Source: an uncultured Chloroflexota bacterium (lineage in GTDB: Bacteria > Chloroflexota > Dehalococcoidia > GIF9 > AB-539-J10). Taken from it: a stretch of DNA of 64,000 nucleotides. A program made the translations under genes and the position numbers. Under the pieces are notes generated by a model. That model ran no database searches. It had not been told where the DNA came from and saw only the letters and a list, made by a program, of their open reading frames with translations. Shown here one piece after another: positions 44,290 to 55,338 of this stretch (position 1 is the first letter of the stretch; every line of letters begins with the position of its first letter). The DNA is taken from contig CAISEW010000037.1 of the NCBI GenBank assembly GCA_903884455.1, positions 16,161 through 80,160 of the forward strand. The letters run 5' to 3'.

Positions 44290-45945
44290 TCAAAAAACCA
44301 GGAATTCCTTTTGGGTAGAAAAAATCTTGCGCAGTACATCACATATCTCACCCAAGGTGGCGTAAGCCTCCACGCATTCCAGAAAGGCGGGCATGGTATT
44401 ATCCTTGCTTCGGGCGACATCTTCCAATCGCTTAAGCGCCTTGTGGACATTGCTGTTGTTCCTGTCTTTCCTGACCTGGGCAGTCCTCTCCTTCTGTCTT
44501 TTTTCCACTTCGGGCTTGACTCGCAGCAGCCCCACTATTTTAGGATAGGGAGAGACGAATTTGTTTACCCCTACCACAGTACGTTTACCGCCTTCAATTT
44601 CTTTCTGGTAGCGGTAAGAGGAGTCCTGAATTTCCCTCTGTTGATATCCTTGCTCTATGGCAGCTACGGCACCACCAAGGTTATCAATTTTGGTGATATA
44701 CTCACCGGCTTCCTTTTCTAAGCTGTCGGTTAGATGTTCTATGTAGTAAGAGCCACCAAGGGGATCAACAACATCAGCAATGCCATTTTCATAAGCTAGT
44801 ATTTGCTGAGTCCGCACAGCTATGGTCACTGCTTCTTCAGAAGGCGGAGCATAAGCTTCGTCGAAAGAGTTAGTGTGCAGCGATTGAGTACCTCCTAAGG
44901 TTGCCGCCAGGGCTTCTATGGCTGTCCGCACAATATTATTATGTGGCTGCGGCGCAGTGAGACTGCATCCCGCAGTTTGAGAGTGGAAACGAAGCATCCA
45001 GGAACGTGAATCTTTAGCCCCGAACCTCTCTCTCATAATCTTCGCCCAGAGGCGTCGTGCTGCCCTAAATTTGGCAATCTCCTCAAAAAAGTTGATATGG
45101 CTATTGAAGAAGAATGATAGCCTGGGAGCGAATGTATCTACATCAAGCCCAGCATCAATAGCTGCCTGAACATAAGCAATACCGTTAGCCAGGGTGAAGC
45201 CAATTTCTTGAGCCGCGGTGGAACCAGCTTCTCGGATGTGATAACCACTGATACTGATGGTATTCCAACGAGGGACCTGCTTGGCACAGTAGGCAAATAT
45301 ATCAGTGGCCAACCTCATGGAAGGGCGGGGCGGGAAGATGTGAGTGCCTCGGGCAATGTACTCCTTGAGTATGTCATTTTGAGTAGTGCCGTTTAATTCA
45401 GTGGGCTTGACTCCTTGTTTCTTGCCCAGGGCAATATACATGGCAAGAAGAATTGGGGCAGTGGCATTTATGGTCATGGAAGTGCTTACCTTATCTAGAG
45501 GTATACCCTGGAAAAGAATCTCCATATCCCGTAGGCTGTCTATGGCAACACCAACCTTGCCCACCTCGCCTCTAGCTAAGGGATGGTCAGAGTCATAACC
45601 AATTTGTGTGGGCAGGTCGAAGGCTATGCTCAGGCCAGTCTGCCCTTGCTCTAAGAGATAGAGGTACCTCTGGTTAGTTTCCTCAGCAGTACCAAAGCCA
45701 GCGTACTGGCGTATTGTCCATATTCTCCCCCGATACATATTTGATTGGACACCCCGAGTAAAGGGATACTCTCCGGGGTAACCCAAATCTCGAATGTAGT
45801 CAAAATCTGGCAAGTCCTCCGGTGTGTAAACAGTGTCAATCTCCACGCCAGAGCTGGTTTCAAACTTCTCCTGGCGCTCGGCGGCACGCTTTAAAGCCGG
45901 AGCCAATGTAGTTTCACGCCATTCCTGCTTAGTTTTATTGGCCAT
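44290..45945 (-). CDS. Methylmalonyl-CoA mutase, catalytic large subunit
   Basis: [67 protein letters not shown]. Confidence 0.95.
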   Translation of the reverse strand: MANKTKQEWRETTLAPALKRAAERQEKFETSSGVEIDTVYTPEDLPDFDYIRDLGYPGEYPFTRGVQSNMYRGRIWTIRQYAGFGTAEETNQRYLYLLEQGQTGLSIAFDLPTQIGYDSDHPLARGEVGKVGVAIDSLRDMEILFQGIPLDKVSTSMTINATAPILLAMYIALGKKQGVKPTELNGTTQNDILKEYIARGTHIFPPRPSMRLATDIFAYCAKQVPRWNTISISGYHIREAGSTAAQEIGFTLANGIAYVQAAIDAGLDVDTFAPRLSFFFNSHINFFEEIAKFRAARRLWAKIMRERFGAKDSRSWMLRFHSQTAGCSLTAPQPHNNIVRTAIEALAATLGGTQSLHTNSFDEAYAPPSEEAVTIAVRTQQILAYENGIADVVDPLGGSYYIEHLTDSLEKEAGEYITKIDNLGGAVAAIEQGYQQREIQDSSYRYQKEIEGGKRTVVGVNKFVSPYPKIVGLLRVKPEVEKRQKERTAQVRKDRNNSNVHKALKRLEDVARSKDNTMPAFLECVEAYATLGEICDVLRKIFSTQKEFLVF

Positions 45946-46004
45946 AGCTACCCCCTGAGTTAAGAAAATTTGCCCAATGGAGTCTCTCGAGTCTAGATAT
46001 TACC

Positions 46005-46180
46005 TTTCGTCATTGCGAGCACCTGGAAGGTGCGTGGCAATCCTCTGCCCCACTGAGATTGCTTCGGCACTGTCGTGCCTCGCAATGACAGAATGATGTG
46101 TCATTCTGAGCCCTTCGCATAGCTCAGGATGGTGTATAAAGATTCTTCGTCGTCCAACTTCATTTGGACTCCCAGAATGA
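46005..46180. repeat. Dispersed repeats (CATTGCGAG and ATTCTGAG types)
   Basis: gtcattgcgagcacctggaaggtgcgtggcaatcc; gagattgcttcggcactgtcgtgcctcgcaatgaca; gtcattctgagcccttcgcatagctcagga...gattcttcg. Confidence 0.8.
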
Positions 46181-46227
46181 ATTACTAAACGCTCTCGCCA
46201 TGTGCTATTGACACGGGTTATGTCCTA

Positions 46228-46992
46228 CTATTTACTTTTCTCTGACCCACTAACCTTGCCCAAAAGGGGAATTAGATCCATGGGCAAGGGGAACACGATG
46301 ATGTTGCTTCTCTCTGTGGCAATGACTGACAATGTTTGCAAATAGCGAAGCTGTAGTGCTGACGGCTGACTAGAAATAATTTTGGCAGCCTCGGCCAATT
46401 TTTCTGCCGCCTGGGCTTCACCCTCGGCATGAACTACCTTGGCTCTTCTCTCTCGCTCAGCCTCAGCTTGGGCTGCCATAGCCCTCTGCATTGTTTGCGG
46501 CAGTTGCACATCCTTAACCTCCACCATGCTCACTTTTATACCCCAGGGACTAGTGCCTTCATCAACCACTGCCTGTATCTTTCCGTTGAGCCTGTCCCGC
46601 TGGCCTAATAACTCATCCAGCGTGGATTGTCCGACAACATTTCGCAAAGTGGTCTGGGCAAGCAGCGAGGTTGCCTTGATATAGTCGAGCACCTTGAGAA
46701 TAGCATCTGCGGCATCGACTACCCGAAAGTAAATTACGGCGTCAACCCTGACAGTAACGTTGTCCACGCTGATGCACTCTTGCGCGGGAACGTCCATGGT
46801 GATTACCCGAAGGTCAAGTTTCCGCATAACCTCAATGAAAGGTATAATGAAGACCAGGCCTGGCCCCCTGAGGCCAACCCATCTACCCAAGCGGAAAACG
46901 CCCCCCCTTTCATACTCTCGAACGATTCTGATAGCTGCCGACAGAAGTATTATTACTACTACTGCGATAAGCAAATAAATAAATAAGTTCAT
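46228..46992 (-). CDS. Slipin / SPFH-domain protein
   Basis: AIRIVREYERGGVFRLGRWVGLRGPGLVFIIPFIEVMRKLDLRVITMDVPAQECISVDNVTVRVDAVIYFRV. Confidence 0.93.
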   Translation of the reverse strand: MNLFIYLLIAVVVIILLSAAIRIVREYERGGVFRLGRWVGLRGPGLVFIIPFIEVMRKLDLRVITMDVPAQECISVDNVTVRVDAVIYFRVVDAADAILKVLDYIKATSLLAQTTLRNVVGQSTLDELLGQRDRLNGKIQAVVDEGTSPWGIKVSMVEVKDVQLPQTMQRAMAAQAEAERERRAKVVHAEGEAQAAEKLAEAAKIISSQPSALQLRYLQTLSVIATERSNIIVFPLPMDLIPLLGKVSGSEKSK

Positions 46993-47315
46993 TTTTCCTC
47001 CTTTTCTTTAGATTTTTTGACCACCCACAATTTCAATCCCTCTGTTTTGGTTATTATCACCTCCTCTCCGGGTTCTATTGTACTATCTTCGGCTATGGCT
47101 GTCCATAACTCTCCCTCAGCCAGAACCGTGCCCTTGGGGTTGAGGGTCGTTTGCACCACAGCTTCCTTCCCTATCATCTCCTCTACACCAGCCGAGAGTT
47201 TTCGCCTCTGGCCTTTTACGATGGCATAAATAACGAAAATGATAAAAGCGGCGGCAAAGACTATGGCTATGATAATTGGGCCGGTCATTTCGATAGTGGG
47301 CATAGAGTATTCCAT
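46989..47315 (-). CDS. Short NfeD-like protein (OB-fold)
   Basis: MIGKEAVVQTTLNPKGTVLAEGELWTAIAEDSTIEPGEEVIITKTEGLKLWV. Confidence 0.88.
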   Translation of the reverse strand: MEYSMPTIEMTGPIIIAIVFAAAFIIFVIYAIVKGQRRKLSAGVEEMIGKEAVVQTTLNPKGTVLAEGELWTAIAEDSTIEPGEEVIITKTEGLKLWVVKKSKEKEEK

Positions 47316-47328
47316 GAATGCTACCTTC

Positions 47329-48645
47329 CTATTCTTTTGATTTCTTTGCCACCCATAATTTCAATCCTTCCACTCTGGATATTATCACCTCTTCACCCGG
47401 TGCTACTCTGCCGCCTACTGATGCCGCCGTCCATAATTCTCCCTGGGCGAGAACCGTGCCCGTAGGGTCGAGGAGTGTTTTGGCTATGGCTATTGTTCCA
47501 ATCATTCCTTCAGCCCCGGTAACCTTGCGTCGCCTTTGCCCGCGGATAATGGCGCCGATGACAAAGATAGCGAAAGCGGTGATGCCTGCTGTAACCCCGG
47601 CAATTAGCCCCCTATTTACCTCTATCCCCGGGCTATGGCTGAACAAAATCAGCGAGCCCATAACCAGCGAGGCTACACCCCCGGCAGTCAATAGCCCATA
47701 ACTATGGGTGAAATACTCGGTGACAAAAAGTCCCATGGCCAGTAAAATAAGTGCTATACCTCCCCAATAAGCATTAAGCACGCCCAGGGAGTAAAACGCC
47801 AGGAACAAGCTGATGCCACCAGCCACCCCGGGAAAAACCATTCCCGGGTTGGAAATCTCGACAATCAACCCTATGGTAGCCAGGGTGAGGAGGATGTAGG
47901 CAATGTTGGGGTCGCTGATGGTTTGCAGAAATTTCTCAATGTCGTTCATTTCGTTTCTAGTTGAACCATAGTTCGTAGTATCAATGGTAACTTCCTCGCC
48001 ACTGGCTAACGTAACCTTCCAACCATTGATTTGGGAAATAAGGTCTTCCAAACTGTTAGCTCGCAGGTTGATAAGGTTATATTCCAGGGCATCAACATCG
48101 GTAAATGATTTACTTTCCGTAACTGCTAGCTCAGCTTGTTCCATATTGCGGCCACGGTCCTCAGCTATGGTCTTCATCCACTTAGCCGAGAACTCGACTA
48201 TTTTTTTCATCTGGTCTTCTGATATATTCTCTCCCCCAGTAGTTACAGGATGGGCAGCGCCGATAGTCGTGCCCGGCGTCATCGCCGCGATATTAGCAGA
48301 TAGAGTAATGAAGGTTCCCGCTGAGGCAGCCCAGGCACCTTTGGGGGAGACGTAAACCACGATGGGCACGTCGGCATTCATAATCCTCTGGACTATCTTC
48401 TCGGTTGAGTCCAGAAGCCCACCGGGGGTATCTAGCTCAATTATGCAGACGGTAGCGCCATCCTTCTCCGCCTGGCTGATACCTCGATCAATATAGTCAG
48501 CTATCACGGGCACAATGGTGCCATCCACGGTCAGGACTTCCACAGTAGTAGGGCTGGCGGCAGCGATCAGGCTGCCTCCTAAACCTGCAACTATTGGCAT
48601 CACAAGCCAAGCAAGGAAGAAAACCTTAAGCCCAGTTCTCAGCAT
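47329..48645 (-). CDS. NfeD family membrane-bound serine protease (ClpP-class)
   Basis: CIIELDTPGGLLDSTEKIVQRIMNADVPIVVYVSPKGAWAASAGTFITLSANIAAMTPGTTIGAAHPV. Confidence 0.93.
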   Translation of the reverse strand: MLRTGLKVFFLAWLVMPIVAGLGGSLIAAASPTTVEVLTVDGTIVPVIADYIDRGISQAEKDGATVCIIELDTPGGLLDSTEKIVQRIMNADVPIVVYVSPKGAWAASAGTFITLSANIAAMTPGTTIGAAHPVTTGGENISEDQMKKIVEFSAKWMKTIAEDRGRNMEQAELAVTESKSFTDVDALEYNLINLRANSLEDLISQINGWKVTLASGEEVTIDTTNYGSTRNEMNDIEKFLQTISDPNIAYILLTLATIGLIVEISNPGMVFPGVAGGISLFLAFYSLGVLNAYWGGIALILLAMGLFVTEYFTHSYGLLTAGGVASLVMGSLILFSHSPGIEVNRGLIAGVTAGITAFAIFVIGAIIRGQRRRKVTGAEGMIGTIAIAKTLLDPTGTVLAQGELWTAASVGGRVAPGEEVIISRVEGLKLWVAKKSKE

Positions 48646-48750
48646 CTCGCATTATCCTCAAGTTAATTATAAACTAAGCGATTAAAAGCAACAAAGATTT
48701 TCAAGTTCATCGTTGAAGCTGGGCACAGCTTAGTGTAGAATAGGCTAAAG

Positions 48751-49995
48751 ATGAAAAACCAAAAGTGTAAGGGAATGCGGGACTTGCTCCCCCAGGACAT
48801 GTTGCGCTTTCGTCGTATTGAAGATACCTTCCGGACTTGTTGTCGTAACTGGGGCTACCAGGAAGTGAGGACGCCGACCTTGGAATATCTCTATTTGTTT
48901 ACAGCTACGGGAACACTTACTCCGAGCATGTTAAGCAAGGTATATTCCTTTCTCGATTGGGATGGCTGGAGTGGTGAGCGAGTCGTCTTGAGACCAGATG
49001 GCACTATTCCTGTAGCCAGACTCTACATCGACAATCTAAGTGAACAAGAATTAGTCAGGCTTTTCTATGTGACTAACATCTTCGCTTTCGAAGGAACCGG
49101 GAAAAAGAACAGGGAGCGATGGCAATGTGGTGCTGAGTTTTTCGGTGGTGCTAAATTGGCTCCGGATGTGGAGATAGTTCTGCTGGCTGAAGAGGTTATC
49201 CGCAGACTTGGCATCAGCAATGTCAGGCTGCAACTGTCCCATGCCGGCCTGGTGAAGGCATTGCTCAAAGAGTTTAATCTCAGCCCCGCTGAAGAAGCTA
49301 AGATGACGAACCGCATTTTAGAAGGAAATTGGCAAGCATTGACCAAGGCGAAATCCACTACTCCCGAAGTCGACAGGCTCATGGCTGCATTATTGGGCCT
49401 CAAGGGGAAATCGAGCAGCTTTCTACACAATGTAAAAGCTTCATTCCCCAAAGTTTCGCGGGACTTCAAGTCCAGCCTGGAGGACCTCTTAAGCATTACC
49501 ACATTACTGGATAATCTGAGTTGCAGCTATGAAATTGATATCGCAGCGATACATGGTTTTGAGTATTATACTGGGATCTGTTTTCAATTCCTGGCTGCTG
49601 GGGAAAAGATAGGTGGCGGAGGAAGATATGATAAGCTTGTGCCCCTTATGAATGGAGAGGACATCCCTGCCTGCGGATTTGCCTTATATGTGGACCCTAT
49701 AATGAAATTGCTGGCACTGGAGAAAGAGAAAAAGGGCAAATCTGGAATTTTAGTTAAAGGTAAGGAATTGGCTCCGGAGATAATAAAGGCGTGCTTTGCT
49801 GTGGCGGAATCGCTTCGTGATGCCGGACACTCGGCAGAGCTTGGCTTCACAGGTCAAGAAGAATCTAATTATAGGTGGGTCATCTTGATTTCGGGAAAGG
49901 AACCCTCTCCGTTTGTGCTCAAGGATTGCATACAAAAGCGACGGCGGGATGCCGCTTCTATGGCGGAGATTCTTAAAGTGGTAAGAGGAGGATGA
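48751..49995 (+). CDS. hisZ: ATP phosphoribosyltransferase regulatory subunit (HisS-like paralogue)
   Basis: KCKGMRDLLPQDMLRFRRIEDTFRTCCRNWGYQEVRTPTLEYLYLF; GEKIGGGGRYDKLVPLMNGEDIPACGFALYVD; lies immediately upstream of hisG. Confidence 0.85.
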   Translation: MKNQKCKGMRDLLPQDMLRFRRIEDTFRTCCRNWGYQEVRTPTLEYLYLFTATGTLTPSMLSKVYSFLDWDGWSGERVVLRPDGTIPVARLYIDNLSEQELVRLFYVTNIFAFEGTGKKNRERWQCGAEFFGGAKLAPDVEIVLLAEEVIRRLGISNVRLQLSHAGLVKALLKEFNLSPAEEAKMTNRILEGNWQALTKAKSTTPEVDRLMAALLGLKGKSSSFLHNVKASFPKVSRDFKSSLEDLLSITTLLDNLSCSYEIDIAAIHGFEYYTGICFQFLAAGEKIGGGGRYDKLVPLMNGEDIPACGFALYVDPIMKLLALEKEKKGKSGILVKGKELAPEIIKACFAVAESLRDAGHSAELGFTGQEESNYRWVILISGKEPSPFVLKDCIQKRRRDAASMAEILKVVRGG

Positions 49996-51422
49996 AGGAC
50001 TACCAAGCCAGCTACATCAAACTCGCCCTCCCTAAAGGCAGGTTTCTATCGCCTACCGCTAGCTTGCTTGCCGAGATAGACGTGGGATTTGAGGGTTATA
50101 GCGATAAAGCAAAGCAATATCGCCTGCGCTCGGCAAGGTTTCCTAGTCTTTCCGCTAAAATACTTCAGGAAAAGGATATTCCTATACAGGTAGCTGTAGG
50201 GAATTACGACCTGGGTATTTGTGGTTTGGATTGGGTTGAAGAATTCCTGGTGAAATATCCTGCAGGAGCTCTGGTAAAAATAGCGAGTCTCAATTACGGA
50301 GAAGGCAGCGTACATGTGGTTACCAGTGCTCAAGCGGGGATAACCAGTCTCGATGAATTAGCAGCCCGGAGAAATGATTGTCGTATCGTGAGTGAGTACC
50401 CTAATCTGTCTGAGGCTTTTGCCTTAAATCTCAGAATGAGAAGGTTCAGGATTTTCCCGGTGTGGGGGGCTGCTGAAGCTTATCCCCCGGAAAATGCCGA
50501 TTTGGCAGTGCTCTGGGGAAGGAGTAGAGCACATATAGCAACTCAAGGCTTGATTCCTCTCGAAAAGTTACTCCCTGTCACTGCCTTTCTAATAGCAAAT
50601 CGAGAAAGCCTGGAGAACAAGGATTTGAGCCAGATATTGATGTGTTTTGACTCCAAGCTTAGCGCTGAGCCGCAGACACCAATAGAAAATGAGCTTAATA
50701 TCCGTAAGGAACTGAAGATTCCCCGTCCCTCGTGGCCGGCAAAGGAAATCAACTTGGCTTTGCCTGATGGACACCAGCAAGCATCTACTGCGCAGTTTTT
50801 GAAGCAAGCCGGGCTGACACTTCAGGGGTATTCTGAAGAGGGAGTGAGCCGCCGACCCTCCGCTGATTTAGACTGGCTGGGCATTAAAGTAATCAGGCCT
50901 CAGGATATGCCTCTGCAGGTAGCTAATGGCAATTTCGACTTAGCCATAACCGGTGAGGATTGGCTGCGGGAACACCTCTGTCGCTTCCCCTCAAGCCCGG
51001 TGAAAAAGTTGTTTGCTCTCGGCTTGGGCACCGTCAAAATCGTCGCTGCCGTGAGCCAGGAAATGCCTGCAACCGACATTGATGAATTAAGGTCGCTTGT
51101 TCAGAGCAATAAGTTCGCTCATCTAAAAGTAGCCTCGGAGTACATAAATATTGCCGACAAGTACCTTCGGGACAATCACATTAACCCCTACAAGCTAATT
51201 CCAACATGGGGGGCGAGCGAGGCTTTTTTACCCGAGGACGCCGATATGCTTATTGATAACACTCAGACAGGGAAGACTCTGGAGCAGCACCAATTAAAGA
51301 TTATTGATGTGCTATTTCGGTCTTCGGCTTGTCTAATTGCCAACAAAGATAGTCTGGCATCTTCCGATAAAAAAGAGAAAATGAAGTTTCTGACACAGAA
51401 ATTGAGGGCGGGGCTAAAGTAG
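49992..51422 (+). CDS. hisG: ATP phosphoribosyltransferase with two tandem HisG catalytic-type domains
   Basis: 476 aa. Domain 1 ...DIPIQVAVGNYDLGICGLDWVEEFL...; domain 2 ...DMPLQVANGNFDLAITGEDWLREHL...DNTQTGKTLEQHQLKIIDVLFRSSACLIAN. Confidence 0.9.
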   Translation: MKDYQASYIKLALPKGRFLSPTASLLAEIDVGFEGYSDKAKQYRLRSARFPSLSAKILQEKDIPIQVAVGNYDLGICGLDWVEEFLVKYPAGALVKIASLNYGEGSVHVVTSAQAGITSLDELAARRNDCRIVSEYPNLSEAFALNLRMRRFRIFPVWGAAEAYPPENADLAVLWGRSRAHIATQGLIPLEKLLPVTAFLIANRESLENKDLSQILMCFDSKLSAEPQTPIENELNIRKELKIPRPSWPAKEINLALPDGHQQASTAQFLKQAGLTLQGYSEEGVSRRPSADLDWLGIKVIRPQDMPLQVANGNFDLAITGEDWLREHLCRFPSSPVKKLFALGLGTVKIVAAVSQEMPATDIDELRSLVQSNKFAHLKVASEYINIADKYLRDNHINPYKLIPTWGASEAFLPEDADMLIDNTQTGKTLEQHQLKIIDVLFRSSACLIANKDSLASSDKKEKMKFLTQKLRAGLK

Positions 51423-51503
51423 GTAAAAAGGTAAAATGCAAAAGTCGAAAATACAGAGCAAAAATAAAAAAGTTTTGTTTTTTGACTTTTGGTTTTAGTT
51501 GAT

Positions 51504-52898
51504 ATGAAAAGAGTCAAAGGATTCAATAAAGCAAGGCGATTACTGACCAGGGAAAATTTCTGGGAGTCTTTCACCACCACACCAAGACTACGAGCTCAAA
51601 TAAAGCAGGTCTTTGGCGAAGCGCTTTCAGTTCAAGAAGTGGTCGACCGTATCATCGGGGAAGTTCGGTATAAAGGTGATAATGCCCTTTTTGATTACAC
51701 CGAAAAACTGGATGGGGTGCGACTGGATTCCCTTGAAGTGGATAGACGGGAAGTTGTTGCCGCTTATGACATAATAAATAAGAAGGTTATCTCGGCCCTC
51801 GAATTCGCAGCCAGAAGAATATGGGACTTCCATCTTGCCTGTGAGTACAAAACCGGCCTAATTCCTATCGACAGGCACCTAGGGCAACAGATTCTGCCCT
51901 TACAAAAGGTCGGCTTATATGTGCCTGGTGGCAGTGCTGCCTATCCATCTACAGTGCTGATGATGGCTATACCAGCCAAAGTGGCCGGTGTTGAGGAAAT
52001 CATTATGGTTTCACCGCCCGGTAAGGATGGCCGGATTCCGGCCCCCACGTTAGTCGCCGCCGACATTGCCAAAGTCAACCGCATTTTTAAGCTTGGCGGT
52101 GCTCAGGCTATTGCAGCATTAGCTTTTGGTACTGAATCAATACCCAGAGTGGATAAAATTTGCGGTCCGGGGAACATCTTCGTGACCCTGGCTAAGAAGA
52201 TGGTTTATGGCACAGTGGACATTGATGGTCTCAAGGGTCCCAGCGAGATAATAATTGTCGCCGATGAGAAAACCAACCCTGCTCTTTGTGCCGCCGACCT
52301 CCTGGCCCAGGCTGAACATGACCCGCTGGCTTCGGTAATTTTAATCACCACTTCGGCTGACCTGGCTGACCAGGTAGACAAAGAAATTGAGATACAACTG
52401 GGGAAATTAAAGCGGCGTTCTATTATTAGAAAGGCTATTGATGCCGGAATGCTTGTGCTTGTCGATGACATGGCCCAAGCAGTAGAGTTGGTCAATCTAT
52501 TCGCTCCTGAGCATCTCTCCCTTATGACATCCGACGCTTCGGCTTTAGTCCCCAAAATTCGCAATGCCGGCTGTATTTTTGTAGGCGAGAACTCGCCTGT
52601 CGTTCTCGGTGATTATGTTGCCGGTCCCAGCCATGTCTTGCCCACCGGAGGCAGCGCTCGTTTCGGTTCTCCTCTGGGCGTTGCGGACTTCCTCAAGGTT
52701 AGCAATATCATTGCCTTGGACAAGCCTGCCATGCGGGAACTGAGCCAGGCCGCTGTGGTAATAGCTAAAGCTGAAGGGCTCGATGCCCACGCCCAGGCTG
52801 TAGCCCTCCGTGTCATTGCGACTCTGAGTAAAACGAAGAGGAAGCAATCTCGAAGGTCTCCCTCGATGAGAGAGAGTGAGGGTAAAAAGCTGAAATGA
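51504..52898 (+). CDS. hisD: Histidinol dehydrogenase
   Basis: [83 protein letters not shown]. Confidence 0.95.
   Translation: MKRVKGFNKARRLLTRENFWESFTTTPRLRAQIKQVFGEALSVQEVVDRIIGEVRYKGDNALFDYTEKLDGVRLDSLEVDRREVVAAYDIINKKVISALEFAARRIWDFHLACEYKTGLIPIDRHLGQQILPLQKVGLYVPGGSAAYPSTVLMMAIPAKVAGVEEIIMVSPPGKDGRIPAPTLVAADIAKVNRIFKLGGAQAIAALAFGTESIPRVDKICGPGNIFVTLAKKMVYGTVDIDGLKGPSEIIIVADEKTNPALCAADLLAQAEHDPLASVILITTSADLADQVDKEIEIQLGKLKRRSIIRKAIDAGMLVLVDDMAQAVELVNLFAPEHLSLMTSDASALVPKIRNAGCIFVGENSPVVLGDYVAGPSHVLPTGGSARFGSPLGVADFLKVSNIIALDKPAMRELSQAAVVIAKAEGLDAHAQAVALRVIATLSKTKRKQSRRSPSMRESEGKKLK
52810..52852. repeat. Dispersed repeat embedded in the hisD 3' end
   Basis: gtgtcattgcgactctgagtaaaacgaagaggaagcaatctcgaagg. 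Confidence 0.7.
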
Positions 52899-53983
52899 AC
52901 ATCGAAAAACTTATTAGGCCTGAGCTCGTGACCATGAAGAGTTACACCCCAATCGAGCCTACGGAAGTTTTGAGCCAGCAAGCCGAATTGCCTTCGGATA
53001 AAGTAATAAAGCTTGATGGCAACGAGAATCCTTATGGCTGTTCCCCCACGGTCTATCAAGCTCTAGCCACTTATCCTCATTATCATAATTACCCCGACCC
53101 GGAGCAGAGGGAGCTACGGAAGGCTTTAGAAGAATATACGGGTTTAGGACGCCAGCACATTGTTTGCGGCATGGGCAGTGATGAACTTATTGACCTTATC
53201 CTCAGGCTTTTCCTCAAGCCCGGAGACGAGGTTATCAATTGTCCACCGACGTTTGGCATGTATCTCTTTAGCACCGATGTTTGTGGAGGTTGGGTAGTTG
53301 ATGTGCCCAGAAGCGAAGATTTTGCCCTTAATATGACCGGTATAAAGAAGGCATTGACCAGGAGAACAAAGGTCATTTTTGTTGCCTCGCCCAATAATCC
53401 CACCGGCAACAGTACCCCTGAGAGGGAAATTATGGAGCTTGTTGATACGGGGAAGATTATTGTCGTGGACGAAGCCTATTTTGAATTCAGCAATGTGACT
53501 GTGGCTAACCTGGTGCCCTCTTACCCTAACTTGATAGTTTTACGCACCTTCAGCAAATGGGCCGGGCTAGCCGGCTTAAGGATAGGCTACGGCTTTTTCC
53601 CGATAGAAATTGCTGATTATCTGATGAAGATTAAGCAGCCCTATAATACCAATGCCGCAGCCCAGGTTGCGGTGCTGGCTTCCCTGGCCGATGTAGAGTA
53701 TCTTCGTCTTAATGTTATGAAGATGGTCATGGAACGGCAACGATTATTCGGCAAACTGAAGGAACTGAATTGGCTAAGACCTTACCCCTCCCAGGCTAAT
53801 TTTATCCTCTGTTCTCTGCCCAAAGGAGAAGCCAAAGAAATCTGGCAACAACTGCGGAAGAAAGGCATCTTTGTTCGCTATTTTGATACTCCTGGACTAA
53901 AAGATTGCCTGCGAATCAGCGTAGGCAGACCTGAGGATACTGATGCTCTGGTTAAGGCATTAAAGGAGGTTAAACATGACTGA
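52895..53983 (+). CDS. hisC: Histidinol-phosphate aminotransferase
   Basis: IKLDGNENPYGCSPTVYQAL, VFVASPNNPTGNSTPE, LRTFSKWAGLAGLRIGYG. Confidence 0.95.
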   Translation: MNIEKLIRPELVTMKSYTPIEPTEVLSQQAELPSDKVIKLDGNENPYGCSPTVYQALATYPHYHNYPDPEQRELRKALEEYTGLGRQHIVCGMGSDELIDLILRLFLKPGDEVINCPPTFGMYLFSTDVCGGWVVDVPRSEDFALNMTGIKKALTRRTKVIFVASPNNPTGNSTPEREIMELVDTGKIIVVDEAYFEFSNVTVANLVPSYPNLIVLRTFSKWAGLAGLRIGYGFFPIEIADYLMKIKQPYNTNAAAQVAVLASLADVEYLRLNVMKMVMERQRLFGKLKELNWLRPYPSQANFILCSLPKGEAKEIWQQLRKKGIFVRYFDTPGLKDCLRISVGRPEDTDALVKALKEVKHD

Positions 53984-54566
53984 AAGAAAAGCAAAAGTAG
54001 TTCGTGAGACTGCCGAGACGACCGTCAGGGTGGAGCTCAACATTGACGGCAGCGGACAATTTCAAATCACCACCGGCATAAGGATGTTCGACCACCTCCT
54101 TAGCCAGCTAGCCCAGCACGGAGTATTTGACATAAAAATCTCAGCCTCGGGTCCCGACCAGCACCACGTAGTGGAGGATGTGGCTATTTCCTTGGGCAAA
54201 GCTCTTAACCAGGCGTTAGGAAAAAAGCAAGGCATTGTTCGTATGGCACATGCTATCGTGCCTATGGATGAAGCTCTGGCAGCGGTGGCTGTGGATATCG
54301 GGGGCAGGGTCTACAACACAATCGAGGCCGACTTTAACGAAGCCAACATAGGTGACCTGGACGCTGATTTAGTCCGCCATTTCCTGGTCTCCCTTGCCTC
54401 CGAAGCTAAAATTAACCTCCACGCCAAAGTGCTCAGCGGCATCAACGACCACCACAAAGCCGAAGCCCTATTCAAAGCCCTGGGCCGAGCCCTGGACTCA
54501 GCCACCCGCATTGACGAGCGCATTCTGGGCAGAGTCCCCAGCACTAAAGAGGTTATCGAGGGGTAG
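53976..54566 (+). CDS. hisB: Imidazoleglycerol-phosphate dehydratase
   Basis: FQITTGIRMFDHLLSQLAQHGVFDIKISASGPDQHHVVEDVAISLGKAL; INDHHKAEALFKALGRAL. Confidence 0.95.
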   Translation: MTERKAKVVRETAETTVRVELNIDGSGQFQITTGIRMFDHLLSQLAQHGVFDIKISASGPDQHHVVEDVAISLGKALNQALGKKQGIVRMAHAIVPMDEALAAVAVDIGGRVYNTIEADFNEANIGDLDADLVRHFLVSLASEAKINLHAKVLSGINDHHKAEALFKALGRALDSATRIDERILGRVPSTKEVIEG

Positions 54567-54717
54567 GTAGACAATTGGGCAGGTTTCGAAGCCTGCGTGG
54601 GGAGCAGGTTTTGGGGTTCCGAACTTGGACAGATACAAGATAGCCCGAACTAGGGTCTGTTGGAGTGATGAAGGAGAGCTGGCTTCACAGCCCGATAAAG
54701 CTTAGACAGGATCGGAT

Positions 54718-55338
54718 ATGTCAAAATCGTTTACTATCGCCTCGGATAATCGAGTCAAAAGATTGCTTGCGATAGCCAAGAGACATTTGGGCTATATTGC
54801 GAAGTCTCGCTCAAAGACAATTATTGTGCCCGGGGATCTCAAACTTGACCATGCTATCGTGGCTAGTATATTCTCTGCCGCAGCTGTCGAAGCGGGGCTA
54901 AACCTGTTTATTAGCATTCCTATTCTGTTCGTTAAGGATGAAAATGTTCGGAGATTCTTCGGCATGTTAGTAACGAAATACTCACGACTTTCAGTGAGGC
55001 AAAAAATTGAATTCGCATGTGAGTTTTGCCCCCAGATTAAACAGGATAAAGCACTACTCAAAAGGGTACGTGCTCTCCTTGAATACCGAAATTCAGTCCT
55101 TCATTCCTCCCAGGAATATGCAGAGCCCTTGGGACTTCCAGATTTGGATTTCAAAGAGTTGCCTAGCAGGATTACGGAAGAGGATCTCATTCCACATCCA
55201 CAATTGTTATCACGAGGGACTTCATCAGCGGGAATAGAAGAAGCATTCCAACACTATCAGACCGCCTCAGATTTTCTAAGTAAGCTGATCGTGTATGATC
55301 AAGAGGTTGAAGACAGCACTTCGGCTAACGGAGGATAG
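54718..55338 (+). CDS. Hypothetical protein with HEPN-like RxxxxH motif
   Basis: KRVRALLEYRNSVLHSSQ (RNSVLH = R-x4-H) in an all-helical context. Confidence 0.55.
   Translation: MSKSFTIASDNRVKRLLAIAKRHLGYIAKSRSKTIIVPGDLKLDHAIVASIFSAAAVEAGLNLFISIPILFVKDENVRRFFGMLVTKYSRLSVRQKIEFACEFCPQIKQDKALLKRVRALLEYRNSVLHSSQEYAEPLGLPDLDFKELPSRITEEDLIPHPQLLSRGTSSAGIEEAFQHYQTASDFLSKLIVYDQEVEDSTSANGG

Noticed and set aside
49992-51422. HisG double domain as an assembly duplication
   Set aside because: The two halves are too divergent in protein sequence and the frame is continuous, so it is an old duplication, not an artefact.
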